This document shows positions 1 to 9,375 of a DNA stretch of 64,000 nucleotides, piece by piece. The stretch is from Thalassospira marina. Its GTDB lineage: Bacteria; Pseudomonadota; Alphaproteobacteria; Rhodospirillales; Thalassospiraceae. The stretch spans positions 2,058,001-2,122,000 of the forward strand of contig NZ_CP024199.1 in assembly GCF_002844375.1 (NCBI RefSeq), read 5' to 3'. Both the position numbers and the translations under genes were made by a program. Under the pieces are notes generated by a model, which saw only the letters and a list, made by a program, of their open reading frames with translations, was not told where the DNA came from and made no database searches. How positions within the stretch are numbered: position 1 is the stretch's first letter; each line of letters starts with the position of its first letter.

Positions 1-160
1 GCGCTGCAAAAGCGCTTACTGCTATCACTGTTCTAAAGAGGGATGCTGTGACGTTGATCAAATCGGGGAATGGCTGTCGCAGCAATGCCATATTTTTTCG
101 GGCAGACTTAAAGACATATTTGCAGTGTGTTACCGCACTACAACCTATCAAAGGTGATAA

Positions 161-1003
161 ATGAACGCCAAGCGTGATGATGCTCCCGACCACAATAATG
201 GTGCGCCAACGCCGCCTTTGCCCTCGCTAGGCATTTTGGGGCGGTTGCGGACCTATTTTTTAACGGGCATTCTCGTCAGTGCGCCGCTGGCAATAACCTT
301 TGGTCTCGCCTGGTGGTTTATCGAATTTGTCGATGGATCGGTCATGCCACTGATCCCGGCCAAATATAACCCCGAAATTTACCTGCCCGACGCCTATCAA
401 AGTTATGGCATTCCCGGTTTCGGGGTGCTGGTCGTTGTGATCGTGATCACCCTGGTGGGCTGGCTGACAACCAACTTTGCCGGTCGCGCGCTGATCAAGG
501 TTTACGAACGTATTCTTGGCCGTATTCCGGCCGTACGCAGCGTTTATGGGGCGATCAAGCAAATCCTGGAAACAGTGCTTGCCAACCAGTCAAATGCCTT
601 TCGACAGGCTGTGTTGCTGGAATATCCGCGCCGTGGCATGTGGGCGATTGGCTTTATCACCGGTGAAACCAAAGGCGAGGTGCAAAACCTTACCGAAGAT
701 CGCGTGATCAATGTCTTTTTGCCGACAACACCAAATCCGACATCGGGCTTTTTGCTGTTTGTGCCCAAACGCGATGTCATTGTGCTCGATATGACGGTCG
801 AGGAAGCCATTAAAATGGTCATGTCGGGTGGTATCGTCACCCCGGCGGACCGCCGCCCGAAAGACGTGCAGGAAAAGCCGGTTGTGTCGGCAAAAACCTA
901 CGAGGATGTTGATGTCCTGCGCGAAAAGGAAAACGTGCCTGTCCTGGTATCACGCCATGAACCTGGCACCGCACCGCAGGAAGCGGAAAAACAGGATTCC
1001 TGA
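161..1003 (+). CDS. DUF502 family inner-membrane protein
   Basis: A 280-residue protein with a charged, proline-rich N-terminus and two hydrophobic segments at about residues 31-56 and 84-104. A conserved cytoplasmic-type region follows, with the GRIPAVRSVYGAIKQ stretch near residue 120 that I recognise from the DUF502 family. The family has no established biochemical role. The C-terminal 50 residues are charged and probably disordered. An AAAGGTGATAA ribosome-binding region lies just before the ATG. The gene stands alone and converges on recG; the two share a bidirectional terminator. Family assignment is fairly secure; function is unknown. Confidence 0.85.
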   Translation: MNAKRDDAPDHNNGAPTPPLPSLGILGRLRTYFLTGILVSAPLAITFGLAWWFIEFVDGSVMPLIPAKYNPEIYLPDAYQSYGIPGFGVLVVVIVITLVGWLTTNFAGRALIKVYERILGRIPAVRSVYGAIKQILETVLANQSNAFRQAVLLEYPRRGMWAIGFITGETKGEVQNLTEDRVINVFLPTTPNPTSGFLLFVPKRDVIVLDMTVEEAIKMVMSGGIVTPADRRPKDVQEKPVVSAKTYEDVDVLREKENVPVLVSRHEPGTAPQEAEKQDS

Positions 1004-1047
1004 TTGCGGCAAAACGGCCGTTCAGCAAAATTCGTATTCGAAAAGGC

Positions 1048-1076
1048 AAAGGGCAGGGGAAATTCCTGCCCTTTTT
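1048..1076. terminator. Bidirectional terminator between the DUF502 gene and recG
   Basis: A perfect stem, GGGCAGG pairing with CCTGCCC, is flanked by AAA on the left and TTTTT on the right. It can therefore end transcription of the plus-strand DUF502 gene and of recG arriving from the minus strand. Confidence 0.85.
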
Positions 1077-1103
1077 CATGATTACTGCATGGCATTAATT
1101 GCA

Positions 1104-3191
1104 TCAGCCAGAGCGGAAATAACGCACGGCTTCATCACGTTCGAACAAATACAATAACAATCGCAATGACTGGCCGCGCTCTGTTTGTAAGTCGGGGTCG
1201 CGCTCTACAATCAGGCGGGCATCGTCGCGTGCAATGGCCAAAAGGTCACCATGCAAATCAAGGCTCGCCAGGCGATAGGCCTGCAATCCGCTTTGCCGGG
1301 TCCCCAAAACTTCACCCGCACCACGCAGGCGCAAATCTTCCTCGGCGATGACAAAGCCATCTTCGGTTTCGCGCATGATTTTAAGCCGTGCCTTGGAAAT
1401 CTCACCAAGGGGCGATCCATAAAGCAGCAGGCAGGTTGATGCACCGCTGCCGCGCCCAATGCGCCCGCGTAACTGGTGCAACTGTGCCAGGCCAAAACGT
1501 TCGGCATGTTCAATCACCATAACCGTGGCTTCGGGCACATTCACCCCAACCTCGATCACGGTGGTTGCCACCAGAATGGACAAATCGCCATGGGCAAACC
1601 TGTCCATGACCTCGTCCTTTTCCTTGCCCTTCATCTTGCCATGAACCAAGCCAACACGCCCTTCGCCAAACTGGTCCACAAGGATCCGGTGGCGTTCTTC
1701 GGCTGCCTGCAGGTCGATGATTTCAGAATCCTCAACCAATGGGCAAACCCAGTAAATTTTCGCCCCCTGGCGCATTGCCCGACCAATGCCTGCGGCAACA
1801 TCTTCAACCTTGTCGATGGGCAAAACACGGGTATCAACTGGCTGGCGCCCCGGTGGCTTTTCATCCAGCCGTGAAACTTCCATATCGCCAAAGGCGGTCA
1901 GGGTCAGGGTGCGGGGAATGGGTGTTGCCGTCATCACCAGCACATCAACCGCGGTGCCCTTGGCAGCCAGCATCAGGCGCTGATGCACACCAAAGCGGTG
2001 CTGTTCATCAACCACGGCAAAGGCCAGGTCATGAAAGGCAACACTTTCCTGAAACAGGGCATGGGTGCCAACGGCAACGGCAAATTCACCATTTGCCAAC
2101 CCATCAAGAATTTTCTGTTTGGCTTTGCCCTTGTCTCGCCCGGTTAAAAGGGTACAGGTGATGCCGATTTTTTCCAGCATCGGGGCGATGGTTTCATAAT
2201 GCTGGCGGGCCAAAATTTCGGTTGGGGCCATCAGGGCCGCCTGTCGGCCTGTTTCAACGGCATTAAGCATCGCCATCAGGGCGACAACCGTTTTACCCGA
2301 CCCAACATCGCCCTGGAGCAGGCGTAACATGCGCCCGGTACTGGCCATATCATCGTTAATATCATCAAGGGCGCGCCTTTGCGCCCCGGTCAGGGCAAAT
2401 GGCAACTGCCGGCCCAGCATATTGCGCAGGCGACCATCCCCCTGAATGGATCGTCCGCCCAGCTTTTTCATCTTCGCCCGGATCAGGGTCAAGGCCAGCT
2501 GGTTTGCCAGTAATTCGTCATAGGCCAGTCTGGCCCGTGCAGTATGGTCCGGCAACAGGTCGCTTTCATTTTCAGGCTTGTGAACCTGAAAAAGTGCAGT
2601 TTTGAAATCCGGCCAGTTATGGCGTTTCTGAAGGGCGCTATCATGCCATTCCGGCAGGTCCGGCACATGGCCCAATGCCGCCTGTATGGCCTTGGTCAGG
2701 GTTTTGCCGGTAACACCGGCGGCCATCGGGTAAACCGGTTCGACGGTTTGGATGCTTTCGCGTTCCGCCTCGGTGCCGATGCGGTCGGGATGGGTGATCT
2801 GGTATTCGCCGCGATAATGGTCGATCTTGCCCGAAATGATGCGCTTTTCACCTTCGGGCAGCATGTCATTAAGGTACTTTGCCCTGGCGTTGAAAAACAC
2901 CAGGGTTACAAACCCGTCTTCGGTGCGGCACACAACCCGATAGGGGCGCCGGCGATCCGGGGCGGGTTCGTGGCGTTCCACTAACACATCCAGGGTTACA
3001 ATGGTTCCATCAATGGTTTCCGCCAGCGGCGGGGAAAACCGCCGGTCAATCAGCCCGGAAGGCAAATGCCACAGCAAATCCACCAGATGTTCGCCACCAA
3101 TCAGCCGTTCCACCAGCGGTTTTAACCGCGGGCCAATGCCGGGCAGGCTGTTGATTTCGGCAAAAAGCGGAAACAGGATTTCGGGACGCAT
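1104..3191 (-). CDS. recG: ATP-dependent DNA helicase RecG
   Basis: Branch-migration helicase that remodels stalled replication forks and Holliday junctions. The 695-residue length is normal for RecG. The N-terminal half carries the OB-fold wedge domain (about residues 60-150). The helicase core shows Walker A GDVGSGKT at 294-301, the DEQH box at 395-398, TATPIPRT, and a C-terminal QLRGRIGRG motif VI. It is divergent from sdhE-mfd, an arrangement common in alphaproteobacteria. It starts at ATG 3191; the 234-base gap to sdhE must hold both promoters, but I could not assign convincing -35/-10 elements there. Confidence 0.97.
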   Translation of the reverse strand: MRPEILFPLFAEINSLPGIGPRLKPLVERLIGGEHLVDLLWHLPSGLIDRRFSPPLAETIDGTIVTLDVLVERHEPAPDRRRPYRVVCRTEDGFVTLVFFNARAKYLNDMLPEGEKRIISGKIDHYRGEYQITHPDRIGTEAERESIQTVEPVYPMAAGVTGKTLTKAIQAALGHVPDLPEWHDSALQKRHNWPDFKTALFQVHKPENESDLLPDHTARARLAYDELLANQLALTLIRAKMKKLGGRSIQGDGRLRNMLGRQLPFALTGAQRRALDDINDDMASTGRMLRLLQGDVGSGKTVVALMAMLNAVETGRQAALMAPTEILARQHYETIAPMLEKIGITCTLLTGRDKGKAKQKILDGLANGEFAVAVGTHALFQESVAFHDLAFAVVDEQHRFGVHQRLMLAAKGTAVDVLVMTATPIPRTLTLTAFGDMEVSRLDEKPPGRQPVDTRVLPIDKVEDVAAGIGRAMRQGAKIYWVCPLVEDSEIIDLQAAEERHRILVDQFGEGRVGLVHGKMKGKEKDEVMDRFAHGDLSILVATTVIEVGVNVPEATVMVIEHAERFGLAQLHQLRGRIGRGSGASTCLLLYGSPLGEISKARLKIMRETEDGFVIAEEDLRLRGAGEVLGTRQSGLQAYRLASLDLHGDLLAIARDDARLIVERDPDLQTERGQSLRLLLYLFERDEAVRYFRSG

Positions 3192-3425
3192 CGGCTTTTG
3201 ACTTGCAACTCAAAAATGGAACATTATAAGAACAAAGGCTTGTTTCTGTTCGGTATACAGCATATTTTCACGCTCGCAACCATCGAGTTGTCATCTGTGG
3301 GCAAATCCGTTGCTGCGCAGCATGGACCAAATTTTGATTTTGCCGTACAACGCTTGCCATTGCCGGACAGCGCCATAGTGCCATATGTGGGCAGGCGCGC
3401 AAACAGTGACAGGAGAACAGGGCCC

Positions 3426-3698
3426 ATGACCGACCACGACAACGAACTGGAATTGCGGCGCAAGAAATTGCAGTTCCGTGGCGCCCATCGCGGAACCAAG
3501 GAAAACGATATTCTGATTGGCCGTTTCATGGATGCCCATCTGGCGACCCTGAATGCCCGTCAGCTTGACGAATTCGAAGCCCTGATTGTCGAAGTTCCCG
3601 ATGCCGATTTTTTCAAATGGGCCACCGGCAAGGAAAAGGCACCGCCAGCCTATGATACCGAGGTACTGGCCATGATCAACGCCCTTAGCAACGCCTGA
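3426..3698 (+). CDS. sdhE: FAD assembly factor SdhE (succinate dehydrogenase assembly factor 2)
   Basis: A 90-residue protein that helps attach FAD covalently to the flavoprotein subunit of succinate dehydrogenase. The family RGxxE signature is present as HRGTKENDILIG around residues 20-31, and the rest fits the small helical SdhE fold. The reading frame extends upstream to 3198, but ATG 3426 is chosen because an AGGAG precedes it by about 10 bases and the protein then has the normal length. The next gene, mfd, begins 7 bases after its stop, so the two are probably co-transcribed. recG-sdhE-mfd neighbourhood is known from other alphaproteobacteria. Confidence 0.92.
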   Translation: MTDHDNELELRRKKLQFRGAHRGTKENDILIGRFMDAHLATLNARQLDEFEALIVEVPDADFFKWATGKEKAPPAYDTEVLAMINALSNA

Positions 3699-3705
3699 TA
3701 AAGCA

Positions 3706-6700
3706 TTGAATAAAATCAACGATATTGTCGCGCGCCTTGATCGCGTCCGCCTTGGTGGCGTCCCGGAAGGATACGACGCGCTGTTGCTGCGTGAAATTTT
3801 GGATGCGGCCAAAGGCAGCCGCACCATTTTGCATGTCGCACGCGATGACAAGCGCATGGCCCAGATGGCCGAAGGGCTGCAGTTTTTTGCCGGCGAGGTA
3901 GAGGTTCTGACATTCCCCGCGTGGGACTGCCTGCCTTATGACCGCGTATCGCCCATTGCCGATGTGACGGCAAAGCGCGTTGAAACGCTGACTGTCCTTG
4001 CCGATAAAACCCACAAGGTTGGCGAGTTTGGCCGCATCGTGCTGACAACGGCTGCCGCTGTCATGCAACGCGTGCCTATGGTCGATGTGATGGAAAAGGG
4101 CAAACTGACCCTGACCACCGACCAGGAATATCCCCGCACCGAGCTGACCGCCTATTTCGAGCGTATGGGTTATGGCCGCGCCGAACAGGTGATGGAACCG
4201 GGTGATTATGCGGTACGCGGCGATATCGTTGATATTTTTGCACCGGGGATGAAAGAACCGGTACGTCTGGACTTTTTTGGCGACGAAATTGAAAGCATCC
4301 GCCGCTTCGACGTTGAAAGCCAGCGCACGGTGGGGCGGGTCAATTCGGTGTCATTGTTGCCTGTTGGCGAAATCTATCTTGATGCCGATACCATTTCCCT
4401 GTTTCGCAGCAAATATCGCGAACTGTTTGGCAATGTATCGCAATCTGATCCGCTGTATGAATCCATCAGTGCCGGCCTGAAATATGGTGGGATGGAACAC
4501 TGGCTACCGTTGTTCCATGACGGGCTTGATACCCTGTTTACCTATATGCCCGATACGATTGTCAGCCTGGATCACCAGGTGGACGAAGCCGTTGATAATC
4601 GCCTTGAAATGATCGACGATTATTATCAGGCGCGCCAGAACATCAAGGGTGGCGGCCTTTCGGGCGATAGCGTTTATAAACCTGTACCGCCCGAACGCCT
4701 GTATCTGGACCGCGCGGAGCTTGCCCGCAATCTAGCCGGGCGGCTGGTGCTGGATTTGTCGCCCTATGTCGAAGAAGAAAACGCCGAACGCGGCATTTTT
4801 GACATGGGAGCGCGCAAAGGCCGGGATTTTGGCGATATTCGCGCCCGGGCCGATGTAAACCTTTATGACGAATTACGCGATTTCATTTCGGCCCAGCGCG
4901 GAAAGGATCACAAGGTCGTCATTGCATCCTATTCCGATGGTTCGCGCGACCGCATGGTATCGCTTTTGCGCGAACATGGCGTTGGCAAGGTTGTTAATGC
5001 CGAATGTTGGGAAGATATCACCAATGATCTTGGTAGCGAACATTGCGCTGTTGTGATCCTGGATATCGAACATGGCTTTCGCCGCGAAGGCCTGTGGTTT
5101 TTAACCGAACAGGATATTCTGGGCGACCGTATGAGCCGCCCCGGCGGACGCCGCCGCAAGGCCGAAAATTTCCTGCGTGAAGCATCGGAAATTGCAGAAG
5201 GCGACCTGGTTGTTCATATCGAACACGGGATTGGCCGCTACCTTGGCCTGATGACGGTGACTGCCGGGGGCGCCCCGCATGACTGTTTGCAGCTTGAGTA
5301 TGATGGCGGCGACAAGCTTTTTGTTCCGGTCGAAAATATCGAAGTACTTTCTCGTTATGGTTCGGACGAGGGGCTTTCGATCCTTGACCGGTTAGGTGGT
5401 GCTGCCTGGCAGGCCAGAAAGGCCAAGCTGCGCGAACGTATTCGCGATATGGCCGATAAGCTGATCAAGGTTGCAGCTGCCCGCCATTTGCGCAAGGGCG
5501 AGGCAATGACCGTGCCCGAAGGCGCCTATGATGAATTCTGTGCCCGGTTCCCCTTTACCGAGACCGAGGACCAGGCCCGCGCCATTCACGATACCCTTGG
5601 CGATCTGACGGCGGGCAAGCCGATGGATCGTCTGGTATGTGGCGATGTGGGTTTTGGCAAAACCGAAGTTGCCCTGCGGGCGGCCTTTGCCGCAGTCATG
5701 TCGGGCAAGCAGGTTGCCGTTGTTGCGCCAACAACCCTTTTGTGCCGCCAGCATTACCTTAACTTCAAGGAACGCTTTAACGACCTGCCGGTACGCGTTG
5801 AACAGCTTTCACGTTTGGTTACTGGCAAGAATGCAAAACTGGTCAAGGACAACCTTGAAAGCGGGCATGTCGATATTGTGTGTGGCACGCATGCGCTTTT
5901 GGGGCAGGGCGTTAAATTCAACGACCTTGGCCTTCTGATTGTCGATGAAGAGCAGCATTTTGGCGTCAAACATAAGGAACGGCTGAAAGAGCTTAAAACC
6001 GATGTGCATGTGTTAACGCTGACGGCAACGCCGATCCCGCGTACGCTGCAACTGGCCTTGACCGGGGTCAAGGAACTGTCGATCATTGCAACGCCACCCG
6101 TCGACCGGCTGGCTGTTCGCACCTATATCACGCCCTATGACCCGGTCGTTATCCGTGAAGCGATTTTGCGCGAACGTCATCGTGGCGGCCAGATTTTCTA
6201 TGTCTGCCCGCGGGTTTCCGATATCAGCCGGGTTGCCAAGGAACTTGAAACGTTAGTACCCGAAATCAAGTTTGATGTGGCGCACGGGCAAATGGGCGCG
6301 CGTGACCTTGAACAGGTCATGACCGATTTTGTCGAACGTAAATTTGATTTGCTGCTGGCAACCAACATTATTGAATCGGGCATTGATGTGCCCAACGCCA
6401 ATACCATGATCCTGCATCGTGCCGATATGTTTGGTCTGGCGCAGCTTTATCAGTTGCGCGGGCGTATTGGCCGGTCCAAACAGCGGGCTTATGCCTATCT
6501 GACGCTGCCAAATGGTAAAAAGCTGACGGCCACGGCAATGAAACGCCTGGAAGTCATGCAAACCCTTGATAGCCTGGGCGCTGGCTTTAACCTGGCATCC
6601 CACGACCTGGATATTCGCGGGGCAGGGAACCTGCTGGGTGAAGAACAGTCCGGCCATATCAAGGAAGTCGGGATCGAGCTTTATCAGCAAATGATCGAAG

Positions 6701-7203
6701 AAGCCGTGGCCGAAGCCAAAGGCGAGATCGAGGATGCCGCCGATAGCGGATTTGTCCCGCAAATCAATATCGGTATGCCGGTCCTGATCCCTGATCGCTA
6801 CGTGCCCGATCTTGGTGTGCGTCTTGGTCTTTATCGCCGTCTTTCGGAATTGCGCACGCGCGAGGAAGTTGACCAGTTTGGCGCGGAAATGATCGACCGG
6901 TTCGGCAAACTGCCCAAAGAGGTTGAAAACCTTCTTGATGTGGTCACGATCAAGCTGTGGTGCCGGGCATCGAATATTGAAAAACTGGATGCCGGGCCGA
7001 AAGGCGCATTGATCACGCTGCATAACAATGAATTCCCCAATCCGGCTGGCTTGATTGGCTTTATCCAGCAGCAGGTTGGTGTGGCCCGCCTGCGCCCGGA
7101 TCATAAAATTGTCTATACCGCCAGCTGGGATGGACCAACCGACCGGTTGGAAGGTGTCAAACGCCTGATGCGGCGCCTGTCAGACATCGCATCGAAAACG
7201 TGA
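3706..7203 (+). CDS. mfd: Transcription-repair coupling factor Mfd
   Basis: Translocase that removes RNA polymerase stalled at DNA lesions and recruits UvrA. The 1165 residues match the family length. A UvrB-like N-terminal region is followed by the CarD-like RNA-polymerase-interaction domain (GDLVVHIEHGIGRYLG, near residue 498). The RecG-type motor has GDVGFGKT near 645, DEEQHFG near 747, TATPIPRT, and QLRGRIGRS. A C-terminal TRCF domain closes the protein. The start is TTG at 3706, 7 bases after the sdhE stop; no in-frame ATG fits the family N-terminus better. It ends before a bidirectional terminator. Confidence 0.97.
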   Translation: MNKINDIVARLDRVRLGGVPEGYDALLLREILDAAKGSRTILHVARDDKRMAQMAEGLQFFAGEVEVLTFPAWDCLPYDRVSPIADVTAKRVETLTVLADKTHKVGEFGRIVLTTAAAVMQRVPMVDVMEKGKLTLTTDQEYPRTELTAYFERMGYGRAEQVMEPGDYAVRGDIVDIFAPGMKEPVRLDFFGDEIESIRRFDVESQRTVGRVNSVSLLPVGEIYLDADTISLFRSKYRELFGNVSQSDPLYESISAGLKYGGMEHWLPLFHDGLDTLFTYMPDTIVSLDHQVDEAVDNRLEMIDDYYQARQNIKGGGLSGDSVYKPVPPERLYLDRAELARNLAGRLVLDLSPYVEEENAERGIFDMGARKGRDFGDIRARADVNLYDELRDFISAQRGKDHKVVIASYSDGSRDRMVSLLREHGVGKVVNAECWEDITNDLGSEHCAVVILDIEHGFRREGLWFLTEQDILGDRMSRPGGRRRKAENFLREASEIAEGDLVVHIEHGIGRYLGLMTVTAGGAPHDCLQLEYDGGDKLFVPVENIEVLSRYGSDEGLSILDRLGGAAWQARKAKLRERIRDMADKLIKVAAARHLRKGEAMTVPEGAYDEFCARFPFTETEDQARAIHDTLGDLTAGKPMDRLVCGDVGFGKTEVALRAAFAAVMSGKQVAVVAPTTLLCRQHYLNFKERFNDLPVRVEQLSRLVTGKNAKLVKDNLESGHVDIVCGTHALLGQGVKFNDLGLLIVDEEQHFGVKHKERLKELKTDVHVLTLTATPIPRTLQLALTGVKELSIIATPPVDRLAVRTYITPYDPVVIREAILRERHRGGQIFYVCPRVSDISRVAKELETLVPEIKFDVAHGQMGARDLEQVMTDFVERKFDLLLATNIIESGIDVPNANTMILHRADMFGLAQLYQLRGRIGRSKQRAYAYLTLPNGKKLTATAMKRLEVMQTLDSLGAGFNLASHDLDIRGAGNLLGEEQSGHIKEVGIELYQQMIEEAVAEAKGEIEDAADSGFVPQINIGMPVLIPDRYVPDLGVRLGLYRRLSELRTREEVDQFGAEMIDRFGKLPKEVENLLDVVTIKLWCRASNIEKLDAGPKGALITLHNNEFPNPAGLIGFIQQQVGVARLRPDHKIVYTASWDGPTDRLEGVKRLMRRLSDIASKT

Positions 7204-7297
7204 TTTTTTGAATGATCCGGGGGATTGCGAAGGCATTATTGCTTTTGCAATCCTCCATATCGGGGTTATCCAAATTTGTCTCGGAATATACAAAAAT

Positions 7298-7331
7298 GGC
7301 GGCACCACAGGGTGTCGCCGTTTTCGTTTTT
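7298..7331. terminator. Bidirectional terminator between mfd and the FrnE-like gene
   Basis: Stem GGCGGCACC with GGTGTCGCC (one G-T wobble) around a 4-base loop, followed on the plus strand by TTTTCGTTTTT. AAAAA lies just to its left, giving a U-tract on the minus strand too. It sits between two convergent genes. Confidence 0.8.
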
Positions 7332-7360
7332 GCAGTCATGCTAAACGCCAATGAAGGTGC

Positions 7361-8026
7361 CTATTGCGGCATCAGGCTGTCTTCCTGCCGGGCAAGGCGG
7401 ATCATACGCTGTAAAATGCCCGGTTCCTGTGCGCCCGAAAGGGCGTGACGGCCATTAAACAGGAAACAGGGCACACCGCTGACACCCAGTTGATGGGCAA
7501 GGCGACTTTCCTGAATGACAAATTCATGATCCATGTCGCCATGCAGGTAATCAATGATTTCGCTGCGATCTGCGCCGTGAGAAACGGCAATTTCTACCAG
7601 AATGTCCCGGTCGCCAATATCCTGCCCATCCAGAAAATAGGCCGCAAAGATATCTTCGATCAGGTCGCTGCCAATATCGGGGTTTTCCGCACACATTTTG
7701 TAAATCAGGCGATGTGACTGGGTGGAATCCGGTGTAACGCGGATGGCATCAAAATTGAAATTGATGCCCACACTGGCCCCAGCCGCGGCGATGGATTTGT
7801 AAACACGGTTGGCACTGTCCATGCCGCCAAATTTGGTCGACAAATACCATTGCCGGTCAACCCCGCCTTCGGGAATATCGGGGTTCAGTAAAAAGGGCCG
7901 CCATTGAATGGCAAAGCCAGAAAGCGCCTCGCTTTTCAGTGCTTTTTCCAGCCGTTTTTTGCCGATATAGCACCACGGACATACAGTATCGACAATCACT
8001 TCGATGCGCATGGCGGAAAGCTGCAT
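7361..8026 (-). CDS. DsbA/FrnE-family thioredoxin-fold oxidoreductase
   Basis: A 221-residue protein of the FrnE branch of the DsbA family. The CPWC active site is at residues 16-19, near the N-terminus after the first strand. The cis-proline loop reads SGVPCFLFNG near residue 185. No signal peptide is visible, so it should act in the cytoplasm, as FrnE-like proteins do. ATG 8026 is supported by an AAAGGATC ribosome-binding site. A second in-frame ATG five codons later (8011) matches some family starts but has a weaker site. It lies downstream of deoB on the same strand, 40 bases away, and may be co-transcribed. Substrate unknown. Confidence 0.88.
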   Translation of the reverse strand: MQLSAMRIEVIVDTVCPWCYIGKKRLEKALKSEALSGFAIQWRPFLLNPDIPEGGVDRQWYLSTKFGGMDSANRVYKSIAAAGASVGINFNFDAIRVTPDSTQSHRLIYKMCAENPDIGSDLIEDIFAAYFLDGQDIGDRDILVEIAVSHGADRSEIIDYLHGDMDHEFVIQESRLAHQLGVSGVPCFLFNGRHALSGAQEPGILQRMIRLARQEDSLMPQ

Positions 8027-8066
8027 GACCGTGATCCTTTATTCAGATGTTGATTAACGTCCAGCC

Positions 8067-9287
8067 TTAACCGTGCAGGAATGACGTGCCGTGATCAAGG
8101 CTGATGCCCAAATGATCGGCAACTGTCTGGCCGATATCGGCAAAGGTATCGCGCCCGCCAATGGGGCCGGGCGCAATGGCCGGACCAAATGCCAGAATGG
8201 GCACGACTTCGCGGGTGTGGTCATTGCCCCGCCAGGTCGGGTCACAGCCATGATCGGCGGTGATAATCACCAGATCGCCGGGTTTCAGGGCCGCGCGCAA
8301 TTCAGGCAGGCGGGCGTCAAATTCTTCAAGGGCGTTGGCATAACCCTGCACATCGCGGCGATGGCCAAATTCCATGTCAAAATCGACCAGGTTGGTGAAA
8401 ACCAGGCTGTTGTCGGGGGCCTGTTCTATTTCCCCCATCATGGCATCAAACAGGGCCATGTTGCCTGCGGCCTTGACCTTTTTGCTGATACCGCGCTGGG
8501 CATAGATATCGGCGATTTTACCCACCGAGATTACCTTGCCGCCGGCCTTGGTGAAAATATCAAGCAGGGTCGGGTGGGGCGGCGGCACGGCAAGGTCACG
8601 GCGATTGGCCGTGCGTTTGAAATCAGCCGGAGAAGAGCCAACAAAGGGCCGGGCAATGACGCGGCCGATATTATACGGCTCGACCAGAGTGAAAGCGGTT
8701 TCACAAACTTCCATCAACCGGTCCAGACCAAAATGGTCTTCGTGGGCGGCAATCTGAAACACGCTATCGGCCGAAGTATAACAAATCGGCTTGCCGCTAC
8801 GGATATGTTCTTCGCCAAGACGGGCAATGATTTCGGTGCCCGATGCATGGCAATTACCCAGAATACCGGGAATGCCGGTACGCTTGATAAGCTCGTCAGT
8901 CAGTTCCGCCGGAAAGGTCGGGACTTCGGCGGGGAAATAGCCCCAGTCAAAATCGACCGGTACGCCAGCAATTTCCCAATGGCCGCTGGGGGTGTCCTTG
9001 CCACGGGAAACTTCGCGGGCAAAGCCATAGGCCCCGATGATTGCGCCACCGTGTTCCAGCCCCGGAGGGATATGCCCGCTAACGTCACGTGCTGCCTCGC
9101 CAAGGCCAAGTGCCGTCATATTGGGCACATTAAGCGGGCCTTTGCGAAAATCGGTATCGGCCTGGCCTTTGGCACATAATTCGGCAATGTGGCCCAGTGT
9201 ATCGGAACCGGCATCACCAAACTTTGCGGCATCCGGGGCGGCACCGATCCCAAAGCTGTCGGCAACAATCAAAATGGCGCGTGCCAT
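8067..9287 (-). CDS. deoB: Phosphopentomutase DeoB
   Basis: Interconverts (deoxy)ribose 1-phosphate and 5-phosphate in nucleoside salvage. The 406-residue length equals the family norm. Metal-binding alkaline-phosphatase-superfamily motifs are visible: DSFGIGAAPDA at residues 9-19, TSADSVFQIAAHEDHFG, DFDMEFGHRRD and ITADHGCDPTW. The frame is open a further 45 codons upstream, but ATG 9287 has an AAGGA site 7 bases before it and begins MARAILIVADSF, as family members do. It follows deoC with an 88-base gap, so deoC-deoB form a deoxyribose-catabolic pair. No deoA, deoD or DeoR-type regulator is nearby. Confidence 0.96.
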   Translation of the reverse strand: MARAILIVADSFGIGAAPDAAKFGDAGSDTLGHIAELCAKGQADTDFRKGPLNVPNMTALGLGEAARDVSGHIPPGLEHGGAIIGAYGFAREVSRGKDTPSGHWEIAGVPVDFDWGYFPAEVPTFPAELTDELIKRTGIPGILGNCHASGTEIIARLGEEHIRSGKPICYTSADSVFQIAAHEDHFGLDRLMEVCETAFTLVEPYNIGRVIARPFVGSSPADFKRTANRRDLAVPPPHPTLLDIFTKAGGKVISVGKIADIYAQRGISKKVKAAGNMALFDAMMGEIEQAPDNSLVFTNLVDFDMEFGHRRDVQGYANALEEFDARLPELRAALKPGDLVIITADHGCDPTWRGNDHTREVVPILAFGPAIAPGPIGGRDTFADIGQTVADHLGISLDHGTSFLHG

Positions 9288-9375
9288 GGAAAATCCTTTC
9301 GTGGTCGTCACACGGGCAGGGAAGAATAACAGCACATTATGGCCGCCTGCCATTGCCCAAAGATAGGCATTAAAT

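Noticed and set aside
1..160. A short stem GCGCT-GCAAA-AGCGC at the left edge
   Set aside because: Only five pairs, no U-tract, and the upstream gene is outside the window, so no role can be assigned.
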